Assembly (NCBI GenBank): GCA_903887325.1
Contig: CAISPG010000008.1
Span: forward strand, 1-48,144
Origin: an uncultured Burkholderiales bacterium
Lineage (GTDB): Bacteria; Pseudomonadota; Gammaproteobacteria; Burkholderiales; Burkholderiaceae_C
Direction of reading: 5' to 3'
Length of the DNA stretch: 48,144 nucleotides
A model generated the notes under the pieces. That model was not told the DNA's origin, searched no databases, and saw only the letters and a list, made by a program, of their open reading frames with translations. Position numbers and translations under genes: made by a program. The number at the start of each line of letters is the position of its first letter. Position 1 is the stretch's first letter. Shown one piece after another: positions 25,741 through 33,863 of the stretch.

Positions 25741-25849
25741 AGGTTTTGCTGCCTTTGCGTTGAGAGCAATGGCACAGGGTCTGCAGATTTTTGAACCTTA
25801 AAAACCCTTTGAACGGCGGGTTATCAGCAGTTTTGCGTAGCTTGTCAGC

Positions 25850-26512
25850 TTATTGCAACAAATCAGCAATCGCTATGTGCCCCGCGTCTTTGGCCATGTC
25901 CGCCGCGCTCAATCCTCTGTCGTCTTTCAACTGTTTTTGCGCGCCTTTGGCCAGCAGCAGTTTGACGGTATCTGCGTGTCCTTGTCCGGCCGCCCACATC
26001 AGCGGCGTGAGCCCGTCAGCGTAAGCGGCATCTGTCAATGCGCCTGCCTTCAGCAGTTGCTCGACAACACCTGTGTGCCCCATGCCGGCAGAGTAGACCA
26101 GGGCCGACTTGTGCAGACGGTCTTGCACTTCAAGTTTGGCACCTTTGTCCAGCAACAGTCCAACTATCTCCGCGTTGCCCGCATAGGCGGCCGCAATCAA
26201 AGGCGTGACTTTCTCCAACGAAGCCAGGTTCACATCGGCACCGGCGGTCAGCATCGTCCGCACAATGGCGATCTGGTTTTTTTCAATGCCCATAAAAAGC
26301 GCGGTCTTGCCTTCGCGGTTGCGTGAGTTCGGCGAAGCGCCTCGGTCCAGGCTTTTTTGTATGCCATCCATATCAACTTGGCGGGCCGCCACCAGCAACT
26401 GTGCATTGACAGATTGGTGCGGACTGATTTGTGCAGCAACCGGCATACACAAGCTGGCAAACAAAGCGAATCCAATAGTAAACAATTTGAGAAATAAAGT
26501 CTGTTTTGGCAT
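25850..26512 (-). CDS. Secreted ankyrin repeat protein
   Basis: A 220-residue protein with a signal peptide (LFLKLFTIGFALFASLCMPVAAQ) and five or six ankyrin repeats that fill the rest: for instance REGKTALFMGIEKNQIAIVRTMLTAGADVN, KVTPLIAAAYAGNAEIVGLLLDKGA, ADGLTPLMWAAGQGHADTVKLLLAKGA. Ankyrin repeats are protein-binding scaffolds; a periplasmic location is inferred from the signal. Relatives are often found beside catalases or dehydrogenases but no partner is proved. ATG 26510-26512 is chosen; a TTG two codons upstream is also in frame. It is divergent from the PQQ dehydrogenase gene, sharing a 260-base promoter region. Confidence 0.85.
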   Translation of the reverse strand: MPKQTLFLKLFTIGFALFASLCMPVAAQISPHQSVNAQLLVAARQVDMDGIQKSLDRGASPNSRNREGKTALFMGIEKNQIAIVRTMLTAGADVNLASLEKVTPLIAAAYAGNAEIVGLLLDKGAKLEVQDRLHKSALVYSAGMGHTGVVEQLLKAGALTDAAYADGLTPLMWAAGQGHADTVKLLLAKGAQKQLKDDRGLSAADMAKDAGHIAIADLLQ

Positions 26513-26772
26513 GATCAATGGGCTGTGAAAGTAAAAAGCTTAGGCTGTTGAAATCTTAAGGGTTTTCCCTTGTCGAATGTTTCAAACTGGTGCAAATCCA
26601 TACTGCATGGTTAAGATGAGACATGGGAATTTTTCCTTGACGGTAATTCGTGTTCTCACAGCACAAGGTTATCTCAAGTTGAATACCCAGACTTCTGGAC
26701 ACGGATTGAAAGAGTTTTATTTTCATTTCTATCTGGTTTTTCAATCATTGCCGCAAGGCATAAGGAGCACAA
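26513..26772. other. Divergent intergenic region between ankyrin and PQQ dehydrogenase genes
   Basis: Holds no gene. AT-rich, with a palindrome AAGGG-TTTT-CCCTT near 26557-26570 and a strong AGGAG ribosome binding site just before the PQQ dehydrogenase ATG. TTGACG (about 26637) and TTGAAA (about 26706) are possible -35 boxes, but no convincing -10 partner was found. A regulator of the dehydrogenase could bind the palindrome; this is only a suggestion from symmetry. Confidence 0.35.
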
Positions 26773-28446
26773 ATGCACAAATTTGGAAAGAAAATTTCCC
26801 AAACCATCGCCTGCGTCGCAGTCGGTGTTTTGTCAGCTGGGTTCGCCCAGGCGGATGTCAGCCAGGCACAACTGAATGCGGCTGACAAAGACGGTAACAA
26901 CTTTTTGCACTCCAATGCAAATTACGCCAACAGCCGTTATTACGCTGCCAAGCAAATCACTACCGCTAACGTAGCCTCACTGCGTCCTGCTTTCACATTC
27001 CAGACCGAAGTTCTGGAATCCATGGAAACAGCACCCATCGTTGTTGATGGCACCATGTACATCACCACTTCTTACAACCACGTGTACGCCATTGACCCTG
27101 TCACCGGCAAGCAAAAGTGGCATTACAAACACAAAATGGGTCCGGTCACGACTTATTGCTGCGGCCCTAACAACCGCGGTGTCGCCATCTCCGGCGGCCA
27201 TGTGTTCATGGGTACCCTGGACGCCAAACTGGTCGCTCTGGACGCCAAAACCGGCAAGCTGGTTTGGGACACACAGATTGCTGATCCCGAGTTGGGCTAT
27301 TCAGAAACCATGGCACCAGTGGCTGTCAACGGCCGCATCCTGATCGGTACCAACGGCGGCGAATACGGCATCCGCGGTTTCGTCAAATCTTTTGATGCCA
27401 AAGACGGCAAGCTCCAGTGGACTTTCTACACCATTCCGGAAAAAGGCCATGAAGGCGTCTGGGCTGTGAACGATGCCAGCGGCCGCAACATGCACCGCGA
27501 TATTGCTGCAGAAAAAGACCAACTCGCCAAACACGGCGGTGACTTCTACAAAACCCTGGGCGGCGGCGTGTGGATGACACCTGCAGTTGACCTGGAAAGC
27601 AACACTGCATTCTTCGTGGTCGGTAACCCCAGCCCCGATTTGTACGGTGCTGAGCGTCCTGGAGACAACCTGTACACAGACTCCATCGTCGCGGTTGACC
27701 TGAACACCGGTAAGTACAAGTGGCACTACCAGTACGTTGCTCACGATTTGTGGGACGTTGACGCCGTGTCTCCTGTCATCCTGACAGAAGCCAAGGGCAA
27801 AGACGGCAAGATGGTCAAAGTGGCTATCCACGGCGGCAAAACTGGTTTTGTGTATGTCCACGACCGCGCCACCGGCGAGCTGATCCGTTTGTCTGAGCCC
27901 ATGGTGCCAATCGACGGCATGTGGACCCTGCCTACCAAAGAAGGCGCCAAGATGATGTTGGGTGCTAACGGTGGTGTGGAATGGAGCCCGATGGCTATCA
28001 ATCCTGAAACCCGTATGGTGTATGCCGCTAACCTGCTGCAACCCATGACTTACCACGTCGAAGCTTCCAAGTACCCTGGTGGCAAGCTGTGGTTGGGCGG
28101 TGCTTTCAAAACCATCCCTAGCGAAAAGCAATCCGGCCGTTTGTCTGCTGTCAATCTTGACACCGGCAAAGTGGCATGGAAATTCGACACTGACGAGCCT
28201 TTGATCGGCGGCGTGCTGGCTACTGCCGGCGGCCTGGTGTTCAACGGTGAAGCCAATGGCTTGTTCCGCGCATTCGATGCCAAGAACGGCAAGAAACTGT
28301 GGGAATACCAGACTGGCGCAGGCGTGAATGCACCTGCCGTGTCTTACACAGTGGGCGGAAAGCAGTACATTGCAGTGGCAGCTGGTGGTAACAACCAGAT
28401 CGATGCCAAGCGCGGCAATTCAGTAGTGGTGTTCGCACTGCCCTGA
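26773..28446 (+). CDS. PQQ-dependent alcohol dehydrogenase with lanthanide-type Asp
   Basis: A 557-residue periplasmic quinoprotein of the methanol/ethanol dehydrogenase family, oxidising alcohols and reducing a cytochrome c. It has a signal peptide ending at residue ~27 ([11 protein letters not shown]), repeated tryptophan-docking motifs of an eight-bladed propeller ([32 protein letters not shown]), and the adjacent Cys129-Cys130 pair that forms the vicinal disulfide over PQQ. Expected metal and catalytic residues are Glu197 (GGEYGIRG), Asn285 (VGNPSPDL) and Asp328 in W-D-V-D. Asp330, two residues after the catalytic Asp, is the extra ligand found in lanthanide-dependent XoxF and PedH; calcium enzymes have Ala, Ser or Thr there. 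No heme domain is fused. A di-heme cytochrome gene follows. No pqq biosynthesis or xoxJ-like gene is in the window. Confidence 0.92.
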   Translation: MHKFGKKISQTIACVAVGVLSAGFAQADVSQAQLNAADKDGNNFLHSNANYANSRYYAAKQITTANVASLRPAFTFQTEVLESMETAPIVVDGTMYITTSYNHVYAIDPVTGKQKWHYKHKMGPVTTYCCGPNNRGVAISGGHVFMGTLDAKLVALDAKTGKLVWDTQIADPELGYSETMAPVAVNGRILIGTNGGEYGIRGFVKSFDAKDGKLQWTFYTIPEKGHEGVWAVNDASGRNMHRDIAAEKDQLAKHGGDFYKTLGGGVWMTPAVDLESNTAFFVVGNPSPDLYGAERPGDNLYTDSIVAVDLNTGKYKWHYQYVAHDLWDVDAVSPVILTEAKGKDGKMVKVAIHGGKTGFVYVHDRATGELIRLSEPMVPIDGMWTLPTKEGAKMMLGANGGVEWSPMAINPETRMVYAANLLQPMTYHVEASKYPGGKLWLGGAFKTIPSEKQSGRLSAVNLDTGKVAWKFDTDEPLIGGVLATAGGLVFNGEANGLFRAFDAKNGKKLWEYQTGAGVNAPAVSYTVGGKQYIAVAAGGNNQIDAKRGNSVVVFALP

Positions 28447-28466
28447 GCTGACTGAGCGTTAAGCCG

Positions 28467-28503
28467 AGGCCTGTGTGCATGCAAATGCACCCAGGCCTTT
28501 TTA
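28467..28503 (+). terminator. Strong terminator after the PQQ dehydrogenase gene
   Basis: AGGCCTGTGTGCAT (28467-28480) and ATGCACCCAGGCCT (28485-28498) pair over 14 bases with one mismatch around a GCAA tetraloop, followed by TTTTT (28497-28502). The cytochrome c gene starts only 23 bases later, so it receives read-through or has its own start site; unequal expression of the dehydrogenase and cytochrome is likely. Confidence 0.85.
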
Positions 28504-28525
28504 ACACCTGACCTTTGAAAACCGT

Positions 28526-29104
28526 ATGAAACTCTTCTCACTCTTTTCTTCTGTTGCAATGCTTGTGCTGTTGTCTTTTATGCCTGCGCTGGCTCAAGCT
28601 CAAGCGCCTGAGAAAGCCGCAACCTGTATGGCATGCCATGGTCCAAACGGCAATTCCAGCATGCCCAATACGCCGAGCCTGGCCGGGCAAAACGCCCGCT
28701 ATATTTATTTGCAATTGCGTGATTTTCAGGAAGGCCGCCGTCACAACGACATGATGACGCCTATGACCGCCGGTTTGACCCGCGACGACATGCGCGAAAT
28801 CGCCGACTTCTTTTCTAAACAAACACTCACCAGCAAGAATTTCAATTCAGACCCTGACAAAGCCAAAAAAGGTTTTGCCAAGGCGGATGAAACCCTGTGC
28901 GCCATGTGCCACCTAGGCGAGTTCAAAGGACAAAACGAAATCCCCAAGGTGGCGGGTCAAAATTATGATTACGTGATCAAAACCCTGAAGGATTTCAAAG
29001 CCAAAAACCGCACCAACGATGCAGGCAATATGACCAGCGTGGCCAGCACTTTGAGTGATGAAGACATTGAAAATTTGGGCCATTACATTGCCGGGTTGAA
29101 CTGA
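28526..29104 (+). CDS. Di-heme cytochrome c (c4-like), probable electron acceptor of the PQQ dehydrogenase
   Basis: A 192-residue protein with a signal peptide (MLVLLSFMPALAQAQA) and two heme c sites, C-M-A-C-H at residues 34-38 and C-A-M-C-H at 125-129, one per half. Likely axial Met residues lie in MTPMTAGL and GNMTSVAS. The c4-type layout (NSSMPNTPSLAGQNARYIYLQLRDFQEG) fits a soluble or loosely bound periplasmic electron carrier. Placement right after the PQQ dehydrogenase suggests it takes its electrons, as XoxG or cytochrome c550 do in other systems, though those are mono-heme. It differs in sequence from the other c4 protein at 34.6 kb. Confidence 0.88.
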   Translation: MKLFSLFSSVAMLVLLSFMPALAQAQAPEKAATCMACHGPNGNSSMPNTPSLAGQNARYIYLQLRDFQEGRRHNDMMTPMTAGLTRDDMREIADFFSKQTLTSKNFNSDPDKAKKGFAKADETLCAMCHLGEFKGQNEIPKVAGQNYDYVIKTLKDFKAKNRTNDAGNMTSVASTLSDEDIENLGHYIAGLN

Positions 29105-29149
29105 CTGTCATTCCCCGTGCGGTGTCTTTGATACCGCTTTGTTTCCATC

Positions 29150-29187
29150 AAAAAAAACCTTGTGCATTCACTGCACAAGGCTTTTTT
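29150..29187. terminator. Bidirectional terminator between cytochrome c and metK
   Basis: CCTTGTGCA (29158-29166) and TGCACAAGG (29172-29180) make a perfect 9-base stem with a TTCAC loop. An A-run precedes it (29150-29157) and a T-run follows (29182-29187), so it works on both strands and ends both the cytochrome c transcript and metK. Confidence 0.9.
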
Positions 29188-29217
29188 CTTGCCAGACCCG
29201 CATAGCGGGTGCCGTGC

Positions 29218-30399
29218 TTACAGCCCGGCCGCTGCACGCAGTGCTGCAGCTCGATCGGTTCGCTCCCACGTGAATTCAGGTTCGTCGCGTCCGAAGTGGC
29301 CGTAGGCTGCGGTTTTTTCATAGATAGGACGCAACAGGTCCAGCATCAGAATAATGCCTTTGGGACGCAGGTCAAAGTGCTCGTTCACCAGCGCTGCGAT
29401 TTTTTCATCGCTGATCACGCCCGTACCCTGCGTGTTGACCGTGACGTTCATGGGCTTGGCCACACCGATGGCATAAGCCACCTGCACCTGGCACTGTGTG
29501 GCCAGGCCTGCGGCCACCACGTTTTTCGCGACATAGCGCGCTGCGTAAGCCGCTGAGCGATCCACCTTGCTCGGGTCTTTGCCGCTGAATGCGCCGCCGC
29601 CGTGCGGGCAAGCACCGCCGTAGGTGTCCACAATGATTTTTCTGCCGGTCAAACCGCAATCGCCTTGCGGGCCGCCGACGACAAAACGTCCGGTGGGGTT
29701 GATCAGGTAACGCGTGTCTTTCAGCCATTCCTTAGGCAGCACGGGTTTGATAATTTCCTCGATCACGGCTTCAATGAAAGAGGCTTTCATTTTGGTCGGC
29801 GTTTCGCTTTGGTCGGGGCTGTGTTGTGAAGACAGCACCACAGTATCAATGCTGTGCGGCTTGCCGTCGACATAGCGCATGGTCACTTGGCTTTTGGCGT
29901 CCGGGCGCAAAAACGGCATGCGGCCGTCGCGGCGCAGTTGCGCCTGACGTTCGACCAGACGGTGCGCGTAGTAAATAGGCGCGGGCATCAAATCGGGAGT
30001 TTCTTTGACAGCATACCCAAACATCAGGCCTTGGTCACCGGCACCGGTGTTCAAGTGGTCATCTGACGCGTGGTTCACACCTTGCGCGATGTCGTTGGAT
30101 TGTTTGTCATAGCAAACCATGACGGCGCAACCTTTGTAGTCAATGCCGTACTCGGTGTTGTCGTAGCCGATGCGTTGAATGGTGTCGCGCGCGACTTGTA
30201 TGTAATCGACATGCGCATTGGTGGTGATCTCGCCAGCCAGCACCACCAGACCGGTGTTGGTCAGCGTTTCGGCTGCCACCCGGCTGCGCGGGTCTTGTTT
30301 GAAGATGGCATCCAAAATGGCATCTGAAATCTGGTCAGCGACTTTGTCGGGGTGACCTTCAGAAACAGATTCGGATGTGAAAAGATAATCGTTCGCCAT
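29218..30399 (-). CDS. metK: S-adenosylmethionine synthetase
   Basis: Makes S-adenosylmethionine from methionine and ATP, in the cytosol. The 393-residue protein has the start [21 protein letters not shown] with the catalytic His, the [12 protein letters not shown] motif, the [23 protein letters not shown] motif that binds the phosphates, and the C-terminal FTWE. ATG 30397-30399 has a good GGAG ribosome binding site (CTGGAGTATTTC); a further in-frame Met 13 codons upstream is not used by homologues. It stands alone, divergent from the lipid A acyltransferase genes. Confidence 0.97.
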   Translation of the reverse strand: MANDYLFTSESVSEGHPDKVADQISDAILDAIFKQDPRSRVAAETLTNTGLVVLAGEITTNAHVDYIQVARDTIQRIGYDNTEYGIDYKGCAVMVCYDKQSNDIAQGVNHASDDHLNTGAGDQGLMFGYAVKETPDLMPAPIYYAHRLVERQAQLRRDGRMPFLRPDAKSQVTMRYVDGKPHSIDTVVLSSQHSPDQSETPTKMKASFIEAVIEEIIKPVLPKEWLKDTRYLINPTGRFVVGGPQGDCGLTGRKIIVDTYGGACPHGGGAFSGKDPSKVDRSAAYAARYVAKNVVAAGLATQCQVQVAYAIGVAKPMNVTVNTQGTGVISDEKIAALVNEHFDLRPKGIILMLDLLRPIYEKTAAYGHFGRDEPEFTWERTDRAAALRAAAGL

Positions 30400-30545
30400 G
30401 AAATACTCCAGTTGATGGTTGACGCGTTGCCATTCCATGGGAGCCTGGCGAACGCTTTAGCAGATGGCTGATGAACAGCCGACTCTTTCGAGTGTGTCGC
30501 CCTGCAAGTTGCTTCATTAACTCAGCGACAATAGCTATTCTAAAC
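30400..30545 (-). promoter_or_regulatory. metK leader with two adjacent hairpins, possible structured RNA
   Basis: On the minus strand the leader has two adjacent short hairpins: ACTC-GAAA-GAGT (30482-30493) with a GNRA-type loop and GGCTG-TTCAT-CAGCC (30466-30480). A structured leader upstream of metK could be regulatory, but I could not match it to the SAM or SAH riboswitch folds I know, and these short stems can be chance. The region also holds the divergent promoters of metK and the acyltransferase genes. Confidence 0.25.
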
Positions 30546-30563
30546 AAGTATTGACAAAAACTT

Positions 30564-31394
30564 ATGGCTCTTTGGATGCGCTGGCTGTCGGTCTTGCCCT
30601 TGCTCTGGGTACAGCGTATCGGCTGGGCTTTGGGCTGGCTGACCTGGTGGCTATCGGCGCGTTACCGTTTGCAATTCAAGCAGCATTCACAGCAAGCGGG
30701 TTACAGCGAGCCGCAGGTGCGTGCCGCCATCGGTGCCGCCGGTTGTCAGGCATTGGAAGCCTTTCGTGTCTGGTTCGGCGGCGACATGCCTGTGCAATGG
30801 CAGGGCAAAGAACACATTGAGTTGGCTTTTGCTTCAGGCAAAGGCATATTATTTTTAACCCCGCATCTGGGCTGTTTTGAAATCACTGCACCTACGCAGG
30901 CGCTGACCTTCGGTCCAGGCCACGGGCCCATGACTATTCTTTACCGGCCGGCTCGTCAGGCTTGGCTGCGCGACTTGCTGCTGCAAGCGCGCGACCGTCC
31001 TTACCTCAAGGCCGTGCCGACCAACATGGAAGGTGTGCGTCAAATGCTCAAGTCATTGCGTCGCGGTGAAGCGGTGGGTTTGTTGCCCGACCAGGTGCCC
31101 CCCGAGGGCATGGGTATCTGGTCGAGCATGTGGGGACGCCCGGCTTACACCATGACGCTGGGAGCAAGACTGGCCATGCAAACCGGTGCCAGCATCATCC
31201 TGGCCTGGGGCGAGCGCTTACCAAATGCCAAAGGCTATTGCATACACGTTGAGCCTATGCAAGAAGCGCTGGCTGGTGATGTTGATGCAGTGGTGCTGCA
31301 AATCAACCGCGCCATGGAGCAATTGATCAGACAATGCCCTGAGCAATACCTCTGGGGCTATGCCCGTTTCAAACAACCGCGACACGAGGCCTGA
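30564..31394 (+). CDS. LpxL/HtrB-type lipid A acyltransferase, first copy
   Basis: A 276-residue member of the lysophospholipid acyltransferase (LPLAT/HtrB) family, which adds secondary acyl chains to lipid A at the inner membrane. A hydrophobic N-terminus (LSVLPLLWVQRIGWALGWLTWWL) anchors it. The catalytic H-x4-D/E motif is H-L-G-C-F-E in LTPHLGCFEI (Glu instead of the more common Asp), followed by the TILYRPARQAWL and LLPDQVPPEGMGIW segments typical of the family. It is followed two bases later by a second, related gene. Confidence 0.9.
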   Translation: MALWMRWLSVLPLLWVQRIGWALGWLTWWLSARYRLQFKQHSQQAGYSEPQVRAAIGAAGCQALEAFRVWFGGDMPVQWQGKEHIELAFASGKGILFLTPHLGCFEITAPTQALTFGPGHGPMTILYRPARQAWLRDLLLQARDRPYLKAVPTNMEGVRQMLKSLRRGEAVGLLPDQVPPEGMGIWSSMWGRPAYTMTLGARLAMQTGASIILAWGERLPNAKGYCIHVEPMQEALAGDVDAVVLQINRAMEQLIRQCPEQYLWGYARFKQPRHEA

Positions 31395-31396
31395 CT

Positions 31397-32269
31397 GTGT
31401 TCAACCCTGTAACCCGCAGCATGCAAGCGCTGTCGTTTTTGCCCTTGCGCGTTTTGCGTTGGCTGGGCTGGTTGTCAGGCCATGTGTTTTATCTGGTGTC
31501 GGCGCGCAGGCGCAATGTGGTGTTGACCAATTTGCGTTTGTGTTTCAAAGAGCTCAATGAACAGCAATTGCGCGCATTGGCCAAAGCGCATTTTGTGCTG
31601 CTCGGGCAGTCTCTTTGGGACCGGGCCTGGTTGTGGCACGCTTCTGAGCAAGTGTTGAATCAGCGTATACGCTTTAGCGGTGACTTCTCGGTGTTTGACG
31701 ACAGTTCGCCCTTGATTGTGCTGGCCCCGCATTTTGTCGGTCTGGATGCCGGTGGCGTGGCCATGACCTTGTTAAAGCAGATTCCCATGGCCTGCGTTTA
31801 CGTGCCATTGCGAAATCCATATTTCGAAGAATGGATGATGCAAGGCCGCAACCGCTCCGGGCGGGTGCGCTCGGTGGCGCGCAACGAGGGCGCTCAACCC
31901 TTGTTGCAGATACTGCGCGACGGCATGCGTCTTCATTACTCCCCGGACATGGACTTCGGTATTCAAGGTGCGGTGTGGTCGGATTTTTTCGGTGTGGCTG
32001 CAGCCACCACCAATTCATTGCCGCGCTTGGCCAAGTTGGCGCGTGCCCGGGTGTGTACCTTGGTCACACGACTCACGCCAACCGGTTACAGCGTAGAACT
32101 CGGACCGCTGTGGCCGGACTATCCGCAAGGCGGTTTGCAGGCGGACACAGATGCCATGAACAAACACATAGAGGCTTGTGTCATGGAGACACCGGCCCAA
32201 TATTATTGGGTGCACAAAAGATTCAAGACGCGTCCGCCGGGACAGCCTGCGCTTTACCGCTGGCAGTGA
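31397..32269 (+). CDS. LpxL/HtrB-type lipid A acyltransferase, second copy
   Basis: A 290-residue paralogue of the preceding gene with the motif H-F-V-G-L-D (LAPHFVGLDAGG), the VYVPLRNPYFEEWMMQGRNR segment and YSPDMDFGIQGAVWSDFFGV. The pair probably adds two different secondary acyl chains to lipid A, like LpxL and LpxM in enterobacteria; which does which is not shown. Start is GTG (31397-31399) two bases after the first copy's stop, so both are in one operon. Its 3' end overlaps the methyltransferase gene on the other strand by 47 bases. dapF, which often follows these genes in Burkholderiales, is not here. Confidence 0.9.
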   Translation: MFNPVTRSMQALSFLPLRVLRWLGWLSGHVFYLVSARRRNVVLTNLRLCFKELNEQQLRALAKAHFVLLGQSLWDRAWLWHASEQVLNQRIRFSGDFSVFDDSSPLIVLAPHFVGLDAGGVAMTLLKQIPMACVYVPLRNPYFEEWMMQGRNRSGRVRSVARNEGAQPLLQILRDGMRLHYSPDMDFGIQGAVWSDFFGVAAATTNSLPRLAKLARARVCTLVTRLTPTGYSVELGPLWPDYPQGGLQADTDAMNKHIEACVMETPAQYYWVHKRFKTRPPGQPALYRWQ

Positions 32270-32870
32270 TTCCCGCCGGGAAATGCGCCAGCGCCATGGC
32301 TTCTATCTCCTCAGCCGTGCGCGGACTTTTGCTGGCCAGCGCCCACAGGTCAAACACATTCGGTCGGCGTATGGATGCAACGGCGGCAAAGCCACAACCC
32401 TTGAGCGTTGCCACCAGTACTTTCTGGGTGAAACCGCAACGGTGCGCCATGTGCATATCGCCTCTGGCCAGCGCTTTTTGCAAACCGTAGACCATGTCCA
32501 GCGGCGTGATCGGCCCGGCCGCTGAGGTATAGGCCACTTGCATCAATTTGTCCTCGGCAATCAGCGAGGCTATGGCTTGCAGATCCGGACAGGTGATCAC
32601 CATGAAGCCTTCGGGTTTGAGCACTCTGACAAATTCGTTCATTGCTGCGGGTACTTCGTGCGCATGCAGGTGCTCCAGGTTGTGGCTGGAAAAAATGGCG
32701 TCCATGCTGCTGTCTTGCACCTCAGACATGCGCGTGATGCTGCTGACCACATCCGGCTTGACGCGCGGGTCTATGTCCAGACGGACTTCCTGCCATTGAG
32801 CATCGTCAAACGCCCGGGTGGTGGAATTTTTGCGTTTGTTGCCGCAGCCTACATGCAGAAAAGTCGCCAT
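32223..32870 (-). CDS. Class I SAM-dependent methyltransferase
   Basis: A 215-residue Rossmann methyltransferase. The start FLHVGCGNKRKNSTTRAF contains the G-x-G-x motif I, the acidic residue binding ribose is in VRLDIDPRVKPDVV, and motifs DSSMDAIFSSHNLEHLHAHEVP and GFMVITCPDLQ follow, the pattern of the Methyltransf_11 group. The substrate is unknown. Its stop is inside the end of the second acyltransferase gene (47-base convergent overlap). A terminator for the upstream hydrolase operon lies just before its start, so it has its own promoter. Confidence 0.82.
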   Translation of the reverse strand: MATFLHVGCGNKRKNSTTRAFDDAQWQEVRLDIDPRVKPDVVSSITRMSEVQDSSMDAIFSSHNLEHLHAHEVPAAMNEFVRVLKPEGFMVITCPDLQAIASLIAEDKLMQVAYTSAAGPITPLDMVYGLQKALARGDMHMAHRCGFTQKVLVATLKGCGFAAVASIRRPNVFDLWALASKSPRTAEEIEAMALAHFPAGITASGKAQAVPADAS

Positions 32871-32873
32871 GGT

Positions 32874-32898
32874 GGAAAAGGGGGCCGTCAGCCCCTCT
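32874..32898 (-). terminator. Terminator after the hydrolase-engB operon
   Basis: On the minus strand GGGGC (32891-32895) and GCCCC (32881-32885) pair with a CTGAC-like loop, followed by TTTTCC. It ends the engB-hydrolase transcript before the methyltransferase gene. Confidence 0.7.
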
Positions 32899-32954
32899 TA
32901 ATAAGACATGGCGTGTTGTAAACCCATGGGGCTAAATAACGGAAGAAAACACCT

Positions 32955-33863
32955 TTATCTGCGGATCCAGTTGCCGATAATGCTGCTCACCAGCGATGGC
33001 TGTTCATGCACCAGCCAATGGCTGCCGTCGGCGATACGGTGCAATTGCAGATCGGGCACATAGTCTTGCAAGCCGTTCACCAAACCGGGGGGCAGGGCGG
33101 TGTCTTGCATGCCCCAGATCACCAGCGTGGGCACAGAAATGCGCAACATCTCCGCTGGCAAGACGATGGATTGCGCCGCCGGATCGTCGGCGCGAGGCGG
33201 ACGCAAAGGCGAGGCGCGGTAATAGTTCAAGGCACCGGTCAAACCCTGTTGCCAAACCGCGCCGTATTGATCCCGCACTTTGTCGTTCAACCAGGCGTGC
33301 GGGCCGTCTTCGGCGCCCATGTTGGTGAAAAAAGTCCACAGTCTTTTGTAATCGTCTGCCGCTAACAATAATTCTGCATCCGGGCGGATCAGAAAGTTCA
33401 TGTACTGACTCGCCGCCTGCTGCACCGGGTCGTCTTTCAAATCGCGCAAAAAAGTGCCCGGGTGCGGCGAGTTGATGATGACCAGGCCTTGCATGAGGCC
33501 GGGTTGCTGGTTGGCTACATTCCAGGCGACTGCGCCGCCCCAGTCGTGCGCCACCAGGGCGGCCAGCGGCGCGTCCGGCGACAGTTGCAGTTTCAAGGCG
33601 CTGATGTCTTTCACCAATTCCTTGGCGCGGTATTCCTTGACATCAAGCGGCGCAGAGGAACCGGCGTAGCCGCGCATATTCGGCGCCACGCAGAGATAGC
33701 CGCCATTTTCTGGCTGGCTGAAATGCGTCAGCAGTTCATCCCAGACGAAGCTGGCTTCCGGAAAGCCGTGCAAGAACAGCATGACTGGTTGCCCGGCGTG
33801 CCCGGCCAGCCGGCAGTCCAGCGAGATGCCGTGCGGTAAACCTATGCGTTCAAAGCGGATCAT
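32955..33863 (-). CDS. Alpha/beta hydrolase of the epoxide hydrolase / haloalkane dehalogenase type
   Basis: A 302-residue hydrolase. H-G-F-P-E-A near residue 30 is the oxyanion motif of soluble epoxide hydrolases and fluoroacetate dehalogenases, and the nucleophile elbow is VAHDWGGAVAW with Asp as nucleophile. A cap domain follows, with tyrosines and tryptophans, and the closing catalytic His is in the DGSHWLVHEQP segment. Substrate unknown. The start ATG 33861-33863 overlaps the engB stop (ATGA), so it is expressed with engB. A much longer upstream frame in the same phase is discarded because it lies inside engB. Confidence 0.88.
   Translation of the reverse strand: MIRFERIGLPHGISLDCRLAGHAGQPVMLFLHGFPEASFVWDELLTHFSQPENGGYLCVAPNMRGYAGSSAPLDVKEYRAKELVKDISALKLQLSPDAPLAALVAHDWGGAVAWNVANQQPGLMQGLVIINSPHPGTFLRDLKDDPVQQAASQYMNFLIRPDAELLLAADDYKRLWTFFTNMGAEDGPHAWLNDKVRDQYGAVWQQGLTGALNYYRASPLRPPRADDPAAQSIVLPAEMLRISVPTLVIWGMQDTALPPGLVNGLQDYVPDLQLHRIADGSHWLVHEQPSLVSSIIGNWIRR

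Noticed and set aside
26773-29104. A full methanol dehydrogenase (mxa/xox) operon
   Set aside because: No MxaI small subunit, MxaG/J or other accessory genes are present; only the dehydrogenase and one cytochrome are found.
30400-30545. A known SAM or SAH riboswitch upstream of metK
   Set aside because: The short hairpins did not match the conserved cores of the SAM-I, SAM-II or SAH riboswitches that I know; kept only as a low-confidence structured leader.
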